Notes: generated from the sequence alone by a model not told the origin. A stretch of DNA of 64,000 nt from CAIQQQ01 sp040399685 (GCA_040399685.1 JBBART010000010.1:1-64000), one strand, 5' to 3'. Positions 8,192 through 18,221 are shown, counted from the stretch's first letter. Numbers and translations are program-made.

Positions 8192-9208
8192 ATGCACATG
8201 ACTTTCAACTTGAAGCTCAATGACGAAGACGGCCGCATTCAGGCATTGAACCGATTGGAGGTTCTGGACACCCCTGAAGAAGCGCCCTTCGAAAACATCC
8301 TTAATCTGGTCAAGCAGATCCTGCATGTACCGATCTGTGCCGTGTCGCTGGTGGATCGTGAGCGACAATGGTTCAAGGCGCGGCGCGGCCTGGACGTCTG
8401 CGAGACGGCCCGCAATGTTTCGTTCTGCAGCCACGCGATCCAGAATTCTGTTGCCCTTATTGTCCCGGACGCGCTCGAAGATCAGCGCTTTGCTGAAAAC
8501 GCCCTGGTGACCAAGGCGCCCTTCATCCGCAGCTATGCCGGGATCCCTCTCCGGACATCGGATGGGTATAATATCGGCACCCTCTGCGCGATCGACACGG
8601 CGCCGCGTGCATTCACGGCGATTGAAATTGGCATTCTTGAGAGTTTTTCACAGCTCATCCTGGACGAATTGGAACTGCGCAAAATCGCGTCCACAGACCA
8701 GTTGAGCGGGGCATTGTCGCGGCGCGCCTGGATCGAAAAAGCCCATTGCGAAATCATTCGCGCCCAACGCTACAGCCGCCCCATGGCGCTTGCGATCCTC
8801 GACCTCGATCAATTCAAGTCCATCAACGACGCATACGGCCATCCAGCCGGAGACCGCGTGATCAAGCGAATCGCCAGCCTCTGCATGGCGACAATGCGCC
8901 AATCGGATTTCTTTGGCCGGTTGGGGGGCGAGGAATTTGGACTGGTCATGCCAGAAACCTCGGCCGAAGGCGCTGAAGCGGTCGCCGAGAGGGTGCGAAC
9001 CATTTTCACCAACGAACCGATCGATCTTGGGCGTCCCATACATGCCAGCGTCAGCATAGGGGTTGCCGATCTGCGGGTGAACGACACGCTTGAAACCCTC
9101 ATCGCACATGCGGACCGCGCGCTCTACCAGGCCAAGACGAGCGGGCGGAACCGCACATGCACCCACCGCGCAAGCTCCGCAGAATGGATCAGGGCTGCGG
9201 CGGAATAA
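8192..9208 (+). CDS. GAF-GGDEF diguanylate cyclase
   Basis: This 338-aa protein has a GAF sensory domain (about residues 22-160) followed by a GGDEF domain (about 165-325). The active site is intact (GGEEF at 245-249), preceded by DLDQFKSIND around 204-213. An inhibitory I-site RxxD (Arg236-Asp239) stands five residues before it, so it should make cyclic di-GMP under product inhibition. No membrane segment or signal peptide is present, so sensing is cytosolic. The N-terminus (RLEVLDTPEE) is typical of GAF proteins of this kind. The start is ATG 8192 or ATG 8198, and ribosome-binding sites are weak. It is preceded by about 250 AT-richer bases and is convergent with the FzlA-like gene. Confidence 0.9.
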   Translation: MHMTFNLKLNDEDGRIQALNRLEVLDTPEEAPFENILNLVKQILHVPICAVSLVDRERQWFKARRGLDVCETARNVSFCSHAIQNSVALIVPDALEDQRFAENALVTKAPFIRSYAGIPLRTSDGYNIGTLCAIDTAPRAFTAIEIGILESFSQLILDELELRKIASTDQLSGALSRRAWIEKAHCEIIRAQRYSRPMALAILDLDQFKSINDAYGHPAGDRVIKRIASLCMATMRQSDFFGRLGGEEFGLVMPETSAEGAEAVAERVRTIFTNEPIDLGRPIHASVSIGVADLRVNDTLETLIAHADRALYQAKTSGRNRTCTHRASSAEWIRAAAE

Positions 9209-9217
9209 CCTGCCGGT

Positions 9218-9886
9218 TCAAAAATCCAGATTGATGTAGTGCTCGGGCGGCGACATGCCCGGTACGCGGTCCGTCAGCAAGCTGCGGAAGCTGGGGCGGG
9301 ACTTGATGCGGGCATACCAGTCGCGAGTGTGTCCGTGCTGCGTCCAGTCGATATCGCCCAGGAAGTCCAGCACCGAGATGTGCGCCGCCGCGGTGAGGTC
9401 GGCCAGCGACAGGGTGTCTCCGGCCAGAAAGGTGCGGGTTTCGGCCAACCAGCCGATATAGCCCATATGCTCACGCAAATGACCGTAGCTGCGCCGCAAC
9501 GCCGCTGCGTCGGGCTGACCTTGGCCGGACATGCGCTTGAGGTATTTTTCGACCACCAAATTCGTCGTCACCGCCTCGGCGAAGGCGCCGTCGAACCAGG
9601 CCACCAGCCGCCGTGCCTCCACACGCTCGGCCAGGGTGTTGCCCAGCAGTGTCGTGTCCGGATAGGCCTCTTCGAGATATTCGCAGATCACACTCGATTC
9701 CGGCACGGCCAGGCCGCTATCTTCAAGCAACGTGGGCACCGTTCCGGCTGGGTTCAGCGACAAATACTCCGGGCGCCGCTCCCATGCTTTTTCAGTTCGC
9801 AACTCAACCGGAAGTCGCTTTTCCGCGAGCGCGAGACGCACCTTTCGGCAATAGGGCGAGAGAGGAAGGTGATACAAAAATCGCAT
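9218..9886 (-). CDS. fzlA: FzlA-like FtsZ-binding protein, glutathione S-transferase fold
   Basis: This 222-aa GST-fold protein has a thioredoxin-like N-terminal domain (residues 1-80, SPYCRKVRLAL near the start, NPAGTVPTL near 47) and an all-helical C-terminal domain. The C-terminal stretch SRPSFRSLLTDRVPG followed by PPEHYINLDF resembles FzlA, the Caulobacter GST homologue that binds FtsZ and shapes the division site; this is family recollection, not a computed match. The ATG at 9886 is used, with AAGGTG just upstream; an in-frame GTG lies 6 bases earlier. It could otherwise be a general GST. It sits downstream of gltB, separated by about 250 bases. Confidence 0.75.
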   Translation of the reverse strand: MRFLYHLPLSPYCRKVRLALAEKRLPVELRTEKAWERRPEYLSLNPAGTVPTLLEDSGLAVPESSVICEYLEEAYPDTTLLGNTLAERVEARRLVAWFDGAFAEAVTTNLVVEKYLKRMSGQGQPDAAALRRSYGHLREHMGYIGWLAETRTFLAGDTLSLADLTAAAHISVLDFLGDIDWTQHGHTRDWYARIKSRPSFRSLLTDRVPGMSPPEHYINLDF

Positions 9887-10136
9887 GGTCACCTTATCGC
9901 ACCAGCGTTCTCAATCGCCAAGCCGTAGACGGCGGCGTCAACGGTTCAAAAGGAGTATCCGCTGCGACACGGAACAACATCATTGCAATACATGGGTTAT
10001 TTTGTTGACATTTCGATACAAACTAATTCTTGCGACAAATCAGGTCTCCGCCACGTGATCGCCGTTTTCCCGGCAGCACACAAGACATCGACTCAACCAC
10101 CCCGGTCAGGATGATTGAGCCGAGCCCGAGTGGTTT

Positions 10137-13100
10137 TTAAGCCCGCAACGCCTGCACTTCGTCAAGCGGCACCGGCAGGTATTTGGCGTATTCCTTGGGA
10201 ACGACCTGCCAGAACTTCGGCAGCGCCAGATCCCAGTCATACACCAGCATGCGCGCATAACGGCTGTTGGTCTCGTCAGCATGCTGCGCCACCAGTGCGC
10301 GCAGCGTCTCGGACCAATGCGGATGCGACACGCGTTGCCACATCAACGTCTCGGGGTTCACCCGCAGATCGAACAGATAGTCCGGATCGTAGATGAACGC
10401 TTGTCCGCCAGTGAAGCCGGCGCCGAAATTGTCGCCCACCGCCCCGAGGATGACCACGGTGCCGCCTGTCATGTATTCGCAGCCATTCGAGCCGCAGCCT
10501 TCGACCACCGCAATGGCCCCCGAATTGCGCACCGCGAACCGCTCACCCGCCTGCCCCGCCGCGAACAACGTGCCGGCGGTCGCACCATACAGGCAGGTGT
10601 TGCCGATGATGGTGTTGTTCTGGCTCACCAACGTGGACGAAGGCGCCGGGCGCACCACGATGGCAGCGCCGGAAAGCCCCTTGCCCACATAGTCGTTGGC
10701 ATCGCCCAGCACTTCCAGCTTCACGCCCTGCACCGCGAAGGCGCCGAGCGACTGGCCGGCCGATCCGCGCAGGCGCACCGTGAGGTGGCCCGGCTGCAGC
10801 CCGAACATGCCGTATTTGCGCACGATCTTGCTGGACAGCTTGGTGCCGATGGCGCGGTGTGTGTTGCGGATGTTGTATTGCAACTGCATCTTTTCACCGT
10901 GCTCGAACAAGGCGCCGGCATCGGCGATCATCTGCGCATCCAGCGTCTCGGGCACTTCGTTGCGACCCACCAGCGTGCAATAGCGCGCATGAGGCCCCGG
11001 ATCGGCCTGGACCAGCAACGGGTTGAGGTCGAGGTCGTCGAGGAATTCCGACCCACGGCTGACCTGTTGCAGCAGATCGGTGCGGCCGATCACCTCGTTG
11101 AGGCTGCGGGCGCCCAGCTCGGCCAGAATGTACCGCACATCCTCGGCGATGAAGCTGAACAGGTTGATCACCTTCTCCGGCGAGCCGGTGAACTTGGCGC
11201 GCAACGCGTCATCCTGCGAGCACACGCCCACCGGGCAGGTGTTGGAGTGGCACTGGCGCACCATGATGCAGCCCATCGCCACCAGCGACGCGGTGCCGAT
11301 GCCGAATTCCTCAGCACCCAGCATGGCGGCGATCACCACGTCGCGGCCAGTCTTGATGCCGCCATCGGTGCGCAGCTTCACGGTGTGGCGCAGGCGGTTG
11401 AGCATCAGCACCTGATGCGCCTCCGACAGCCCCATCTCCCATGGCAGGCCGGCATATTTCAGCGACGTCTGCGGGCTGGCACCGGTGCCGCCGGAATGGC
11501 CGGAGATCAGGATGGTGTCCGCCTTCGCCTTCGCCACGCCGGCGGCGATGGTGCCGATGCCGGAGCGGGCCACCAGCTTCACGCACACCGACGCATCGGG
11601 GTTGATCTGCTTGAGGTCGTAGATGAGCTGCGCCAGATCCTCGATGGAATAGATGTCGTGATGCGGTGGCGGGCTGATCAGCGTCACGCCGGGGGTCGAA
11701 TGACGCAGCTTGGCGATCAGCGCCGTGACCTTGAAGCCGGGCAGCTGCCCGCCCTCGCCGGGCTTGGCGCCCTGGGCCACCTTGATCTCGATCTCGCGGC
11801 ACGCATTCAGGTATTCGGCGGTGACGCCGAACCGGCCGGACGAGATCTGCTTGATGGCCGAGTTGGCGTTGTCGCCGTTCGCCCGCGGATGCGCACGGGC
11901 CGGGTCCTCGCCGCCCTCGCCACTGTCCGAGCGCGCGCCGATGCGGTTCATCGCGATCGACAGCGTCTCATGCGCCTCGGGGCTGAGGGCGCCAAGCGAA
12001 ATGCCCGGCGAGATCAGGCGCTTGCGGATTTCGGTGATGCTCTCCACCTCCTCCACCGCGATCGGCTTGCGGCCTTCGGTACGGAAATCCAGCAGGTCAC
12101 GCAGGGCGATCGGCGGGCTTTTGCGCACCATGTCGGTGTAGCGGCGATACATCTGGAAGCTGTCGGACGCCACGGCTTCCTGCAGCATGTGAATGGCGCT
12201 GCCGTCGAACGCGTGCGTCTCGCCCTTGTGGCGCAGCTTGTAGGCGCCGCCGATGGGCAGGGCCGTCAGGTCGCTGTCCCAGGCGGCGTTGTGCAAGGTG
12301 AGAACCTTGCGGGCGATGCCCAGCAGGCCGATGCCGGAAATGCGGCTCTGCATGCCTGGGAAAAACTCGGCCACCAAAGCGCGCGAAAGGCCGATCGCCT
12401 CGAAGTTGCAGCCGCCGCGGTACGAGCTGATGACCGAGATGCCCATCTTGGACATCACCTTCAACAGGCCCTTGTCGACGGCCTTCTTGTAGTGCTGCAC
12501 GGCCACTTTGAGCGAGATGTCGCCGAACAGGCCGCGACGGTGGCGATCGGCGATGCTCTCCTGCGCCAGATAGGCGTTCACCGTGGTGGCGCCCACGCCG
12601 ATCAGCACGGCGAAGTAGTGCACGTCCAGGCACTGGGCCGAGCGAACGTTGAGGCTCGTGAACGTGCGCAGGGACGAACGCACCAGATGCGTGTGCACGC
12701 CCGCCGTGGCCAGGATCATCGGAATGCCGCAGCGGTCCGCGTCCACGTTCTCATCGGACAGAATAACGTGCGTGGCGCCGGCGCGAACGCCTTCCTCGGC
12801 TTCGATGCGAATCCGCTCAAGCGCTGCCCGCAGGCCGCTTTCGCCGTCCGCCACCGGGAAGGTGCAATCCACCTCGCAGGCCGCAGTGCCGATCATGGCG
12901 CGCAGAGCCGCAAACTCGGCGTTGCTCAGCACCGGACTTTCCAGCTGCAACAGATCGCACTGGGTGCGGTCCTCATCAAGCACGTTGCCGAGATTGCCCA
13001 GCCGCGTGCGCAGCGTCATCACCCGCGATTCGCGCAGGGAGTCGATCGGCGGGTTGGTGACCTGGCTGAACGCCTGGCGGAAATAGTGATGCAGGCCGCG

Positions 13101-14699
13101 GAATTTCTCGCTGAGCACGGCCAAAGGCGTGTCGTCGCCCATGGAGCCGATGGCTTCGGCGCTGTCTTCGACCATCGGATGCAGAATCATTTCCAGATCC
13201 TCCATCGTGGTGCCAACGGCCAACTGGCGACGCCGCAGCGCCTCGCCTTCGATCAGCACCGGCTCTGGCGCATCGGTCTTGACGATCTTGTCGATCTCGA
13301 TGATGCCGCGCGCCCATTCGCCGAACGGCTGGCGGGCGGAGAGCACGTCCTTCATCGCGTCGTCGCTGTAGAACTTGGCGTCCTGCAAATCGACACCGAT
13401 GGTCTGGCCAGGGCCAACGCGGCCCTTCTCGACGATCTCGCTCTCATCGAGCTTGACCATGCCGGTCTCGGAGCCGACCACCAGCATGCCGTTGCGGGCG
13501 ATGGAATAACGCAGCGGACGCAGGCCGTTGCGGTCCAGCCCTGCGATCACCCAGCGGCCATCGGTGGCGGCCACGGCGGCCGGGCCGTCCCACGGCTCCA
13601 TCACGGCGTTGCAGTATTGGAACAGGTCGCGATGCGCGCGCGGCATCGTGGCGTCCGCCCCGATGCTGGACGGGATCATCAGCGCCTTCGCCATCGGCGC
13701 GTCGCGGCCGGAGCGGATCAGCACTTCGAACACGTTGTCCAGCGAGGCCGTGTCGGAACCGCCGGCTTGGATGACGGGCTTGATGTCGTCCATGTACTGG
13801 TCAAGCGCCGGGTCGGACAGCCGGGTCTCGTGGCTGCGCATCCAGTTGATGTTGCCGGAGACGGTGTTGATCTCGCCGTTATGCGCCAGCACGCGGAAGG
13901 GCTGGGCCAGCTTCCAGGTGGGGAAGGTGTTGGTGGAATAACGCTGGTGATAGATGGCAAAGCGCGAAACGAAGCGCACGTCGAGAAGGTCCGGATAAAA
14001 ATCCGTCAGGCTTTCGGCGAGGAACATGCCCTTGTAGATGATCGAGCGGCAGGACAACGAGCAAAAATACAGCTCGGCGATCTGCGCTGCGATGGCCTGC
14101 TTCTCGATGCGACGGCGGATGACGAACAGGTCGCGCTCGAAATCGGCTTCCGACGTCTCCCGCGGGTTCGAGATCATGATCTGCTCGATCTCGGGACGGG
14201 TCGCGTTGGCCTTCTCGCCGATGCAGGCCACGTTGATCGGCACCTGGCGCCAGCCGTAAATGCCGTAGCCCATGCCCAGGATCTCGGTCTCGACGATCTC
14301 ACGGCAGCGCTCCTGCGCGCCGAGATCGGTCTTGGGCAAGAACACCTGCCCTACACCCATCGGGCCGCCGCCATCGGCGATCAAGCGAACCCGGTGGCCG
14401 CCGCGCTCGACGGCTTCGGCGAAGAAGTCCTGCGGAATTTCGATGTGAATGCCGGCGCCGTCACCGGTCTTGCCATCGGCGTCCACCGCACCGCGATGCC
14501 AGACGGCCTTCAGCGCGTTGATGCCGGCTTCCACCACGTCGCGGCGCTTCTTGCCGTCCAGCGCCGCCACGAGGCCGACGCCGCAATTGTCGTGTTCCAT
14601 CCCCGGTGTGTAGGTGTCCGAGAGACGCTCGGCGTTCGCGTTCCATGCGGCCACGAAGTCAGCGCCGGTCTCGCCTTGCGTCTCGTCCATCCTGCTCAT
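10137..14699 (-). CDS. gltB: Glutamate synthase (NADPH) large subunit
   Basis: GltB, with GltD, converts glutamine and 2-oxoglutarate to two glutamates and is the GOGAT arm of ammonium assimilation. The 1520-aa length is normal. Cys39 (DNCGVG) is the catalytic residue of the class II amidotransferase domain, exposed after removal of a propeptide. A central domain and the FMN-binding synthase domain (HSGGTGASP segment) follow. The 3Fe-4S cysteines (CIMVRQCHSNTCPVGVC) fall near residues 1143-1160. The C-terminal 250 residues form the Gly-rich beta-helix. The start is ATG 14699; an in-frame ATG at 14690 is possible. Unusually, a DUF2059 gene separates it from gltD. Confidence 0.97.
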   Translation of the reverse strand: MSRMDETQGETGADFVAAWNANAERLSDTYTPGMEHDNCGVGLVAALDGKKRRDVVEAGINALKAVWHRGAVDADGKTGDGAGIHIEIPQDFFAEAVERGGHRVRLIADGGGPMGVGQVFLPKTDLGAQERCREIVETEILGMGYGIYGWRQVPINVACIGEKANATRPEIEQIMISNPRETSEADFERDLFVIRRRIEKQAIAAQIAELYFCSLSCRSIIYKGMFLAESLTDFYPDLLDVRFVSRFAIYHQRYSTNTFPTWKLAQPFRVLAHNGEINTVSGNINWMRSHETRLSDPALDQYMDDIKPVIQAGGSDTASLDNVFEVLIRSGRDAPMAKALMIPSSIGADATMPRAHRDLFQYCNAVMEPWDGPAAVAATDGRWVIAGLDRNGLRPLRYSIARNGMLVVGSETGMVKLDESEIVEKGRVGPGQTIGVDLQDAKFYSDDAMKDVLSARQPFGEWARGIIEIDKIVKTDAPEPVLIEGEALRRRQLAVGTTMEDLEMILHPMVEDSAEAIGSMGDDTPLAVLSEKFRGLHHYFRQAFSQVTNPPIDSLRESRVMTLRTRLGNLGNVLDEDRTQCDLLQLESPVLSNAEFAALRAMIGTAACEVDCTFPVADGESGLRAALERIRIEAEEGVRAGATHVILSDENVDADRCGIPMILATAGVHTHLVRSSLRTFTSLNVRSAQCLDVHYFAVLIGVGATTVNAYLAQESIADRHRRGLFGDISLKVAVQHYKKAVDKGLLKVMSKMGISVISSYRGGCNFEAIGLSRALVAEFFPGMQSRISGIGLLGIARKVLTLHNAAWDSDLTALPIGGAYKLRHKGETHAFDGSAIHMLQEAVASDSFQMYRRYTDMVRKSPPIALRDLLDFRTEGRKPIAVEEVESITEIRKRLISPGISLGALSPEAHETLSIAMNRIGARSDSGEGGEDPARAHPRANGDNANSAIKQISSGRFGVTAEYLNACREIEIKVAQGAKPGEGGQLPGFKVTALIAKLRHSTPGVTLISPPPHHDIYSIEDLAQLIYDLKQINPDASVCVKLVARSGIGTIAAGVAKAKADTILISGHSGGTGASPQTSLKYAGLPWEMGLSEAHQVLMLNRLRHTVKLRTDGGIKTGRDVVIAAMLGAEEFGIGTASLVAMGCIMVRQCHSNTCPVGVCSQDDALRAKFTGSPEKVINLFSFIAEDVRYILAELGARSLNEVIGRTDLLQQVSRGSEFLDDLDLNPLLVQADPGPHARYCTLVGRNEVPETLDAQMIADAGALFEHGEKMQLQYNIRNTHRAIGTKLSSKIVRKYGMFGLQPGHLTVRLRGSAGQSLGAFAVQGVKLEVLGDANDYVGKGLSGAAIVVRPAPSSTLVSQNNTIIGNTCLYGATAGTLFAAGQAGERFAVRNSGAIAVVEGCGSNGCEYMTGGTVVILGAVGDNFGAGFTGGQAFIYDPDYLFDLRVNPETLMWQRVSHPHWSETLRALVAQHADETNSRYARMLVYDWDLALPKFWQVVPKEYAKYLPVPLDEVQALRA

Positions 14700-14777
14700 C
14701 GTGTTGGGTCCTCGTGTGGGGCGTTGCCGGCCTGCGCGGGCGCAGGCCGGCCAGTCTATGAAATCAGATCGTCGGGA

Positions 14778-15335
14778 TCAGAATTTTAAGCCGCGTGCGT
14801 GCAGTTCGTCGGCGTGTTTCTTGACCGAGTCCTGGAAGATCTTCTGTCCCCAGGCCTGGCCTGCCAGGAGGCTCTGCTGGTTGACCACGGGAACGGTCTT
14901 GAGCAGGCGCTGGCCGAGCGGCGTGCCATAGAATTCACGCAGGCCCTTGAGATCGGCCGCACTGAAATTGGCAGCCCAGGGCTGGAGCAACGCCGCGGCC
15001 AACTCGGGCACACCGGCGTTGAAATCAGGCATCAGCACGTCATCGACGATCTTAGAGGCTTCCTCAACCGGCTTGCCGCTGGCCTGGATCGTCGCCTGGA
15101 TCAATTGGGTGCGCATGGCCTGCACCAGACCGCGGGTCTGCTGGGTGACGTTCAGCATGTCCGCCATCGCGCGGGCCTCCTTCAACGAGGCTTCCGACGC
15201 CTGCGGCGCCGGAGCGGCGTCGGGTGCAGGCGTGGCAGCAGGCGCAGGAGCGCCGGTCGGCTGGGCCTGCGAAGGAGTCGCCAGCAACAACAGGGACATA
15301 ACAGCAGCGGTAGAAACGATTGGCGCAAAACGCAT
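14778..15335 (-). CDS. DUF2059 periplasmic protein
   Basis: This 185-aa exported protein has a clear signal peptide (residues 1 to about 24, hydrophobic core around VMSLLLLATP, cleavage after SQA). An Ala/Pro-rich linker (about 25-47) and a DUF2059 domain to the end follow. The ATG at 15335 is preferred because GGAG lies 8 bases upstream; a GTG at 15344 would overlap the gltD stop as GTGA. The function of DUF2059 is not established. The gene sits between gltD and gltB on the same strand, almost overlapping gltD and 78 bases before gltB, so it is probably co-transcribed with GOGAT. Confidence 0.85.
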   Translation of the reverse strand: MRFAPIVSTAAVMSLLLLATPSQAQPTGAPAPAATPAPDAAPAPQASEASLKEARAMADMLNVTQQTRGLVQAMRTQLIQATIQASGKPVEEASKIVDDVLMPDFNAGVPELAAALLQPWAANFSAADLKGLREFYGTPLGQRLLKTVPVVNQQSLLAGQAWGQKIFQDSVKKHADELHARGLKF

Positions 15336-15340
15336 TTTAT

Positions 15341-16777
15341 TCACTCCGCCGCCACCGCGATGGTGGCGTTCTGCTCTATATAAGAGTGAATTTGCGCCGC
15401 CGCGTCACGTCCATCCTTGATCGCCCACACAACCAGGGACGCGCCGCGAACAATATCGCCCGCGGCAAAAACGCCCGGAAGGCTGGTCATGAAGCTTTTG
15501 TGATCGATTTTCAGCGTGCCCCAGCGCGACACGGCAAGCGCCGGCTCACCGAATGCGGCCGGCACGTCTTCCGGATCGAACCCGAGCGCCTTGATGACGA
15601 GATCGGCCTGCAGATTGAAATGGCTGCCCTCCATCGGCTCCACCGACTGCCGGCCAGAGGCATCGGGCAGGCCCAGATGCATGCGGACCGCCCTGACGGC
15701 GGTGACGTGCGTGTCACCCAGGAACGCCTCGGGGCCGGCGAGCCACACGAACTCGACGCCTTCTTCCTCCGCATTCTTCACTTCGCGCATCGAGCCGGGC
15801 ATGTTGGCCTTGTCGCGGCGATACAGGCACTTCACCGAGGCTGCGCCCTGGCGAATGGATGTCCGAACGCAATCCATGGCGGTGTCGCCACCGCCGATGA
15901 CAACGACATGCCGACCATGGGCGTTCAACGCGCCGTTGGCGAATTCAGGCACAGCATCTCCCAGGCCGGTGCGGTTGGATGCCGTCAGAAAGTCGAGGGC
16001 CGGCACGATGCCTGGCAGGCCGACCCCCGGCCCGCCAATGTCACGCGACTTGTAGACGCCGGTGGCGATCAGCACCGCATCATGCTGGCTGCGTAGCGAT
16101 TCAAAGGAGACGGCGCCGCCGATATCCGCACCCAGATGGAAGATGACGCCCCCTTCCTCCAGCAGCTTCCAGCGGCGGATGACGATGTCCTTCTCCAGCT
16201 TGAAGTTCGGAATGCCATAGATCATGAGACCGCCAACGCGGTCGTAACGATCATAGACATGCACCTGATAGCCCTCGCGGCGCAGCATTTCAGCAGCGGC
16301 CAAACCACCCGGCCCGGCGCCGATGATGCCCACCGAGTGCGCACGCTCCTGGCGCGGCTTGATCGGCTTGACCCAGCCGTTCTCGAATGCGGTGTCGGTG
16401 ATGTAGCGCTCGACGGCGCCGATCGTGACGCTCTCGAAGCCCTTCTCAATGACGCAGTTGCCCTCGCACAACCGATCCTGTGGGCAGATGCGGCCGCAGA
16501 TCTCGGGGAAGTTGTTGGTGGCGGAGGAGACCTCATAGGCTTCTTCCAACCGGCCTTCGGCGGTCAGCTTCAACCAGTCGGGGATGTTGTTGGAAAGCGG
16601 GCAATGGACCTGGCAGAACGGCACGCCACACTGGCTGCAGCGGCTGGACTGCGCCTCGGCACGCGGCTTGTCGAAATCGTTGTAGATTTCAGCGAAATCC
16701 TCGCGCCGCATCTTGGCTTCGCGCTTTTCCGGGGTCTGCTGAGGCAGCCGGACGAATTGGAGCATACGTTCGGCCAT
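15341..16777 (-). CDS. gltD: Glutamate synthase (NADPH) small subunit
   Basis: GltD supplies electrons from NADPH through FAD and two 4Fe-4S clusters to GltB. The protein is 478 aa. The N-terminal cysteine-rich region holds CSQCGVPFCQVHC and CGRICPQDRLCEGNC, the FAD site is GAGPGGLAAAE, and the NADPH site is GGGDTAMD. The start at 16777 is supported by GGGAG nine bases upstream, against a longer ORF with 21 extra residues. It is the first gene of the gltD-DUF2059-gltB run, preceded by about 180 bases that should contain the promoter; no clear sigma-54 or sigma-70 signature was found there. Confidence 0.96.
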   Translation of the reverse strand: MAERMLQFVRLPQQTPEKREAKMRREDFAEIYNDFDKPRAEAQSSRCSQCGVPFCQVHCPLSNNIPDWLKLTAEGRLEEAYEVSSATNNFPEICGRICPQDRLCEGNCVIEKGFESVTIGAVERYITDTAFENGWVKPIKPRQERAHSVGIIGAGPGGLAAAEMLRREGYQVHVYDRYDRVGGLMIYGIPNFKLEKDIVIRRWKLLEEGGVIFHLGADIGGAVSFESLRSQHDAVLIATGVYKSRDIGGPGVGLPGIVPALDFLTASNRTGLGDAVPEFANGALNAHGRHVVVIGGGDTAMDCVRTSIRQGAASVKCLYRRDKANMPGSMREVKNAEEEGVEFVWLAGPEAFLGDTHVTAVRAVRMHLGLPDASGRQSVEPMEGSHFNLQADLVIKALGFDPEDVPAAFGEPALAVSRWGTLKIDHKSFMTSLPGVFAAGDIVRGASLVVWAIKDGRDAAAQIHSYIEQNATIAVAAE

Positions 16778-16960
16778 TGAGCAGTCTCCCGTTGAGGCAA
16801 TCGATAAATTCGGTGCGTTGGGCGTTCTTAATCCACACAATCACGGTTGGCGAGGACATTTTTGGCCGTTAAGACAGTATAGCTGCCATTTATGGCGCAT
16901 CCCTGCATCGCGCAACGATGCGACACATGGGTGCTGGCATTAATTGGTCGCAATTCGGCC

Positions 16961-17926
16961 CTAACGACCAGGCAGAAGATCCCGCTTGCCACCACCTGGC
17001 TGAAAACGGCGCAGATATGCGGGCGCCACCTGTTCCACCGGCGTGGCGCTGATACCCAGATCCAACAATCCCGGCAGGTCTCGCGCAACGTTGTCCTGCG
17101 ACAACAAGATCAATTGATCGCGCGTGAGCGGCTTGCCGGGGATGCGCTCCATGATGCGGGCCTGAAACTCCGCCAGCGCCGGCGGGATATTGACCAGTGG
17201 ACGGCGACGGCCGGTCTGTTCCAAAATCCATGACAGAAGTTCGCGGAACGTCCAGATTTTCGGGCCAGCAAGTTCATAGATCTTGCCGCGCGCCTCAGGC
17301 CTGGCCAGCACCGCCATCACGGCATCGGCGACATCACCCACATAGACAGGCTGGAAGCGGCTGTTGCCCGAGATCACCGGCATGATCGGCGAAAGCTGCG
17401 CCATGGCGCCGAATCGGTTGAAGAACTTGTCCTCGGCACCGAACACCAGGGATGGCCGCAGGATGGTGGCCGACGGCATCGCCGCCAGCACGGCTGCCTC
17501 TCCGGCCGCCTTGGACGACGCATACAGGCTGGCGCTGTTCGCATCGGCGCCGATCGCCGAGATCTGCACAAACTGCGAAACGCCGGCCGCCGCCGCCGCA
17601 CGGGCCACACGCCCTGGCCCTTCGGCCTGCAGGCGCATGAAGTCGCCCGGGCGCTTCTCGGCGAGGATGCCGACCAGATTGATCACCACCGAGGCACCGG
17701 CCACGGCGCGGGCCACGGCGGCGTCATCGGTGATCGACACGTGCAACGGCACGATCTGGCCAACGCCGCCCATGGGCCGCAGGAACATCGCGGATTCGGT
17801 GTTTCGCACCGCGACCCGCACCACATAGCCGGCAGCAGCGAGTCGCTTGACCACGTAGCGGCCGAGAAAACCCGAGCCACCAAAGACTGTTGCGACATGG
17901 CGGCTCTGCGTGGGATCGATTGGCAT
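16961..17926 (-). CDS. NAD(P)-binding epimerase, complex I NDUFA9 family
   Basis: This 321-aa atypical short-chain dehydrogenase has an N-terminal Rossmann motif VFGGSGFLGRYVV near residue 12 and no signal peptide. Length and motifs fit the NDUFA9-like family, homologues of the mitochondrial complex I accessory subunit common in alphaproteobacteria. Whether it binds complex I here is not known. The start at 17926 (MPIDPTQ) is chosen for GGAG 6 bases upstream and conserved sequence beginning there; 44 extra upstream residues are ignored. It lies on the minus strand upstream of gltD and diverges from the tRNA-Leu gene. Confidence 0.85.
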   Translation of the reverse strand: MPIDPTQSRHVATVFGGSGFLGRYVVKRLAAAGYVVRVAVRNTESAMFLRPMGGVGQIVPLHVSITDDAAVARAVAGASVVINLVGILAEKRPGDFMRLQAEGPGRVARAAAAAGVSQFVQISAIGADANSASLYASSKAAGEAAVLAAMPSATILRPSLVFGAEDKFFNRFGAMAQLSPIMPVISGNSRFQPVYVGDVADAVMAVLARPEARGKIYELAGPKIWTFRELLSWILEQTGRRRPLVNIPPALAEFQARIMERIPGKPLTRDQLILLSQDNVARDLPGLLDLGISATPVEQVAPAYLRRFQPGGGKRDLLPGR

Positions 17927-18116
17927 CGGCGCACTCCAAACATGAAAGGCCGCCTTTGCGCTGGAATTCAGCCGAAAGGCGGCACCCGGGAACGGTGTTA
18001 GATTGATACGTGGTGCGAGAAACATCCTCAAGCTTTCCACATTGCCTGTTGACGCCAAAACACACGGAGGGTATCTCGCCCCTCAGCTGTGCTTTCCGGT
18101 AACGGACGGCACCGTA

Positions 18117-18203
18117 GCCCAGATGGCGGAATTGGTAGACGCGCAGGTTTCAGGTACCTGTGGTAGTAATATCGTGGAGGTTCGAGTCCTCTTCTGGGCA
18201 CCA
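18117..18203 (+). tRNA. tRNA-Leu (anticodon CAG)
   Basis: The 87-base gene has a 7-bp acceptor stem GCCCAGA/TCTGGGC, an A discriminator and an encoded CCA end. The anticodon stem CAGGT/ACCTG closes a 7-base loop with CAG at positions 34-36, reading CUG codons. The long variable arm typical of tRNA-Leu and a T arm with GTTCGAGTC are present. A strong terminator follows at 18222. Confidence 0.97.
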
Positions 18204-18221
18204 ATGCTTTGATGTGAATAG

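Noticed and set aside
10090..10136. Possible terminator after gltB
   Set aside because: Only imperfect stems with long loops could be drawn, so it is not listed as a feature.
10281..14789. 1502-codon open frame on the plus strand opposite gltB
   Set aside because: It is the reverse-strand shadow of a full-length, motif-complete gltB; the translation is low-complexity His/Ala/Gly/Arg-rich, typical of GC-rich antisense frames.
18003..18212. 69-codon plus-strand ORF
   Set aside because: Its 3' half is the tRNA-Leu gene.
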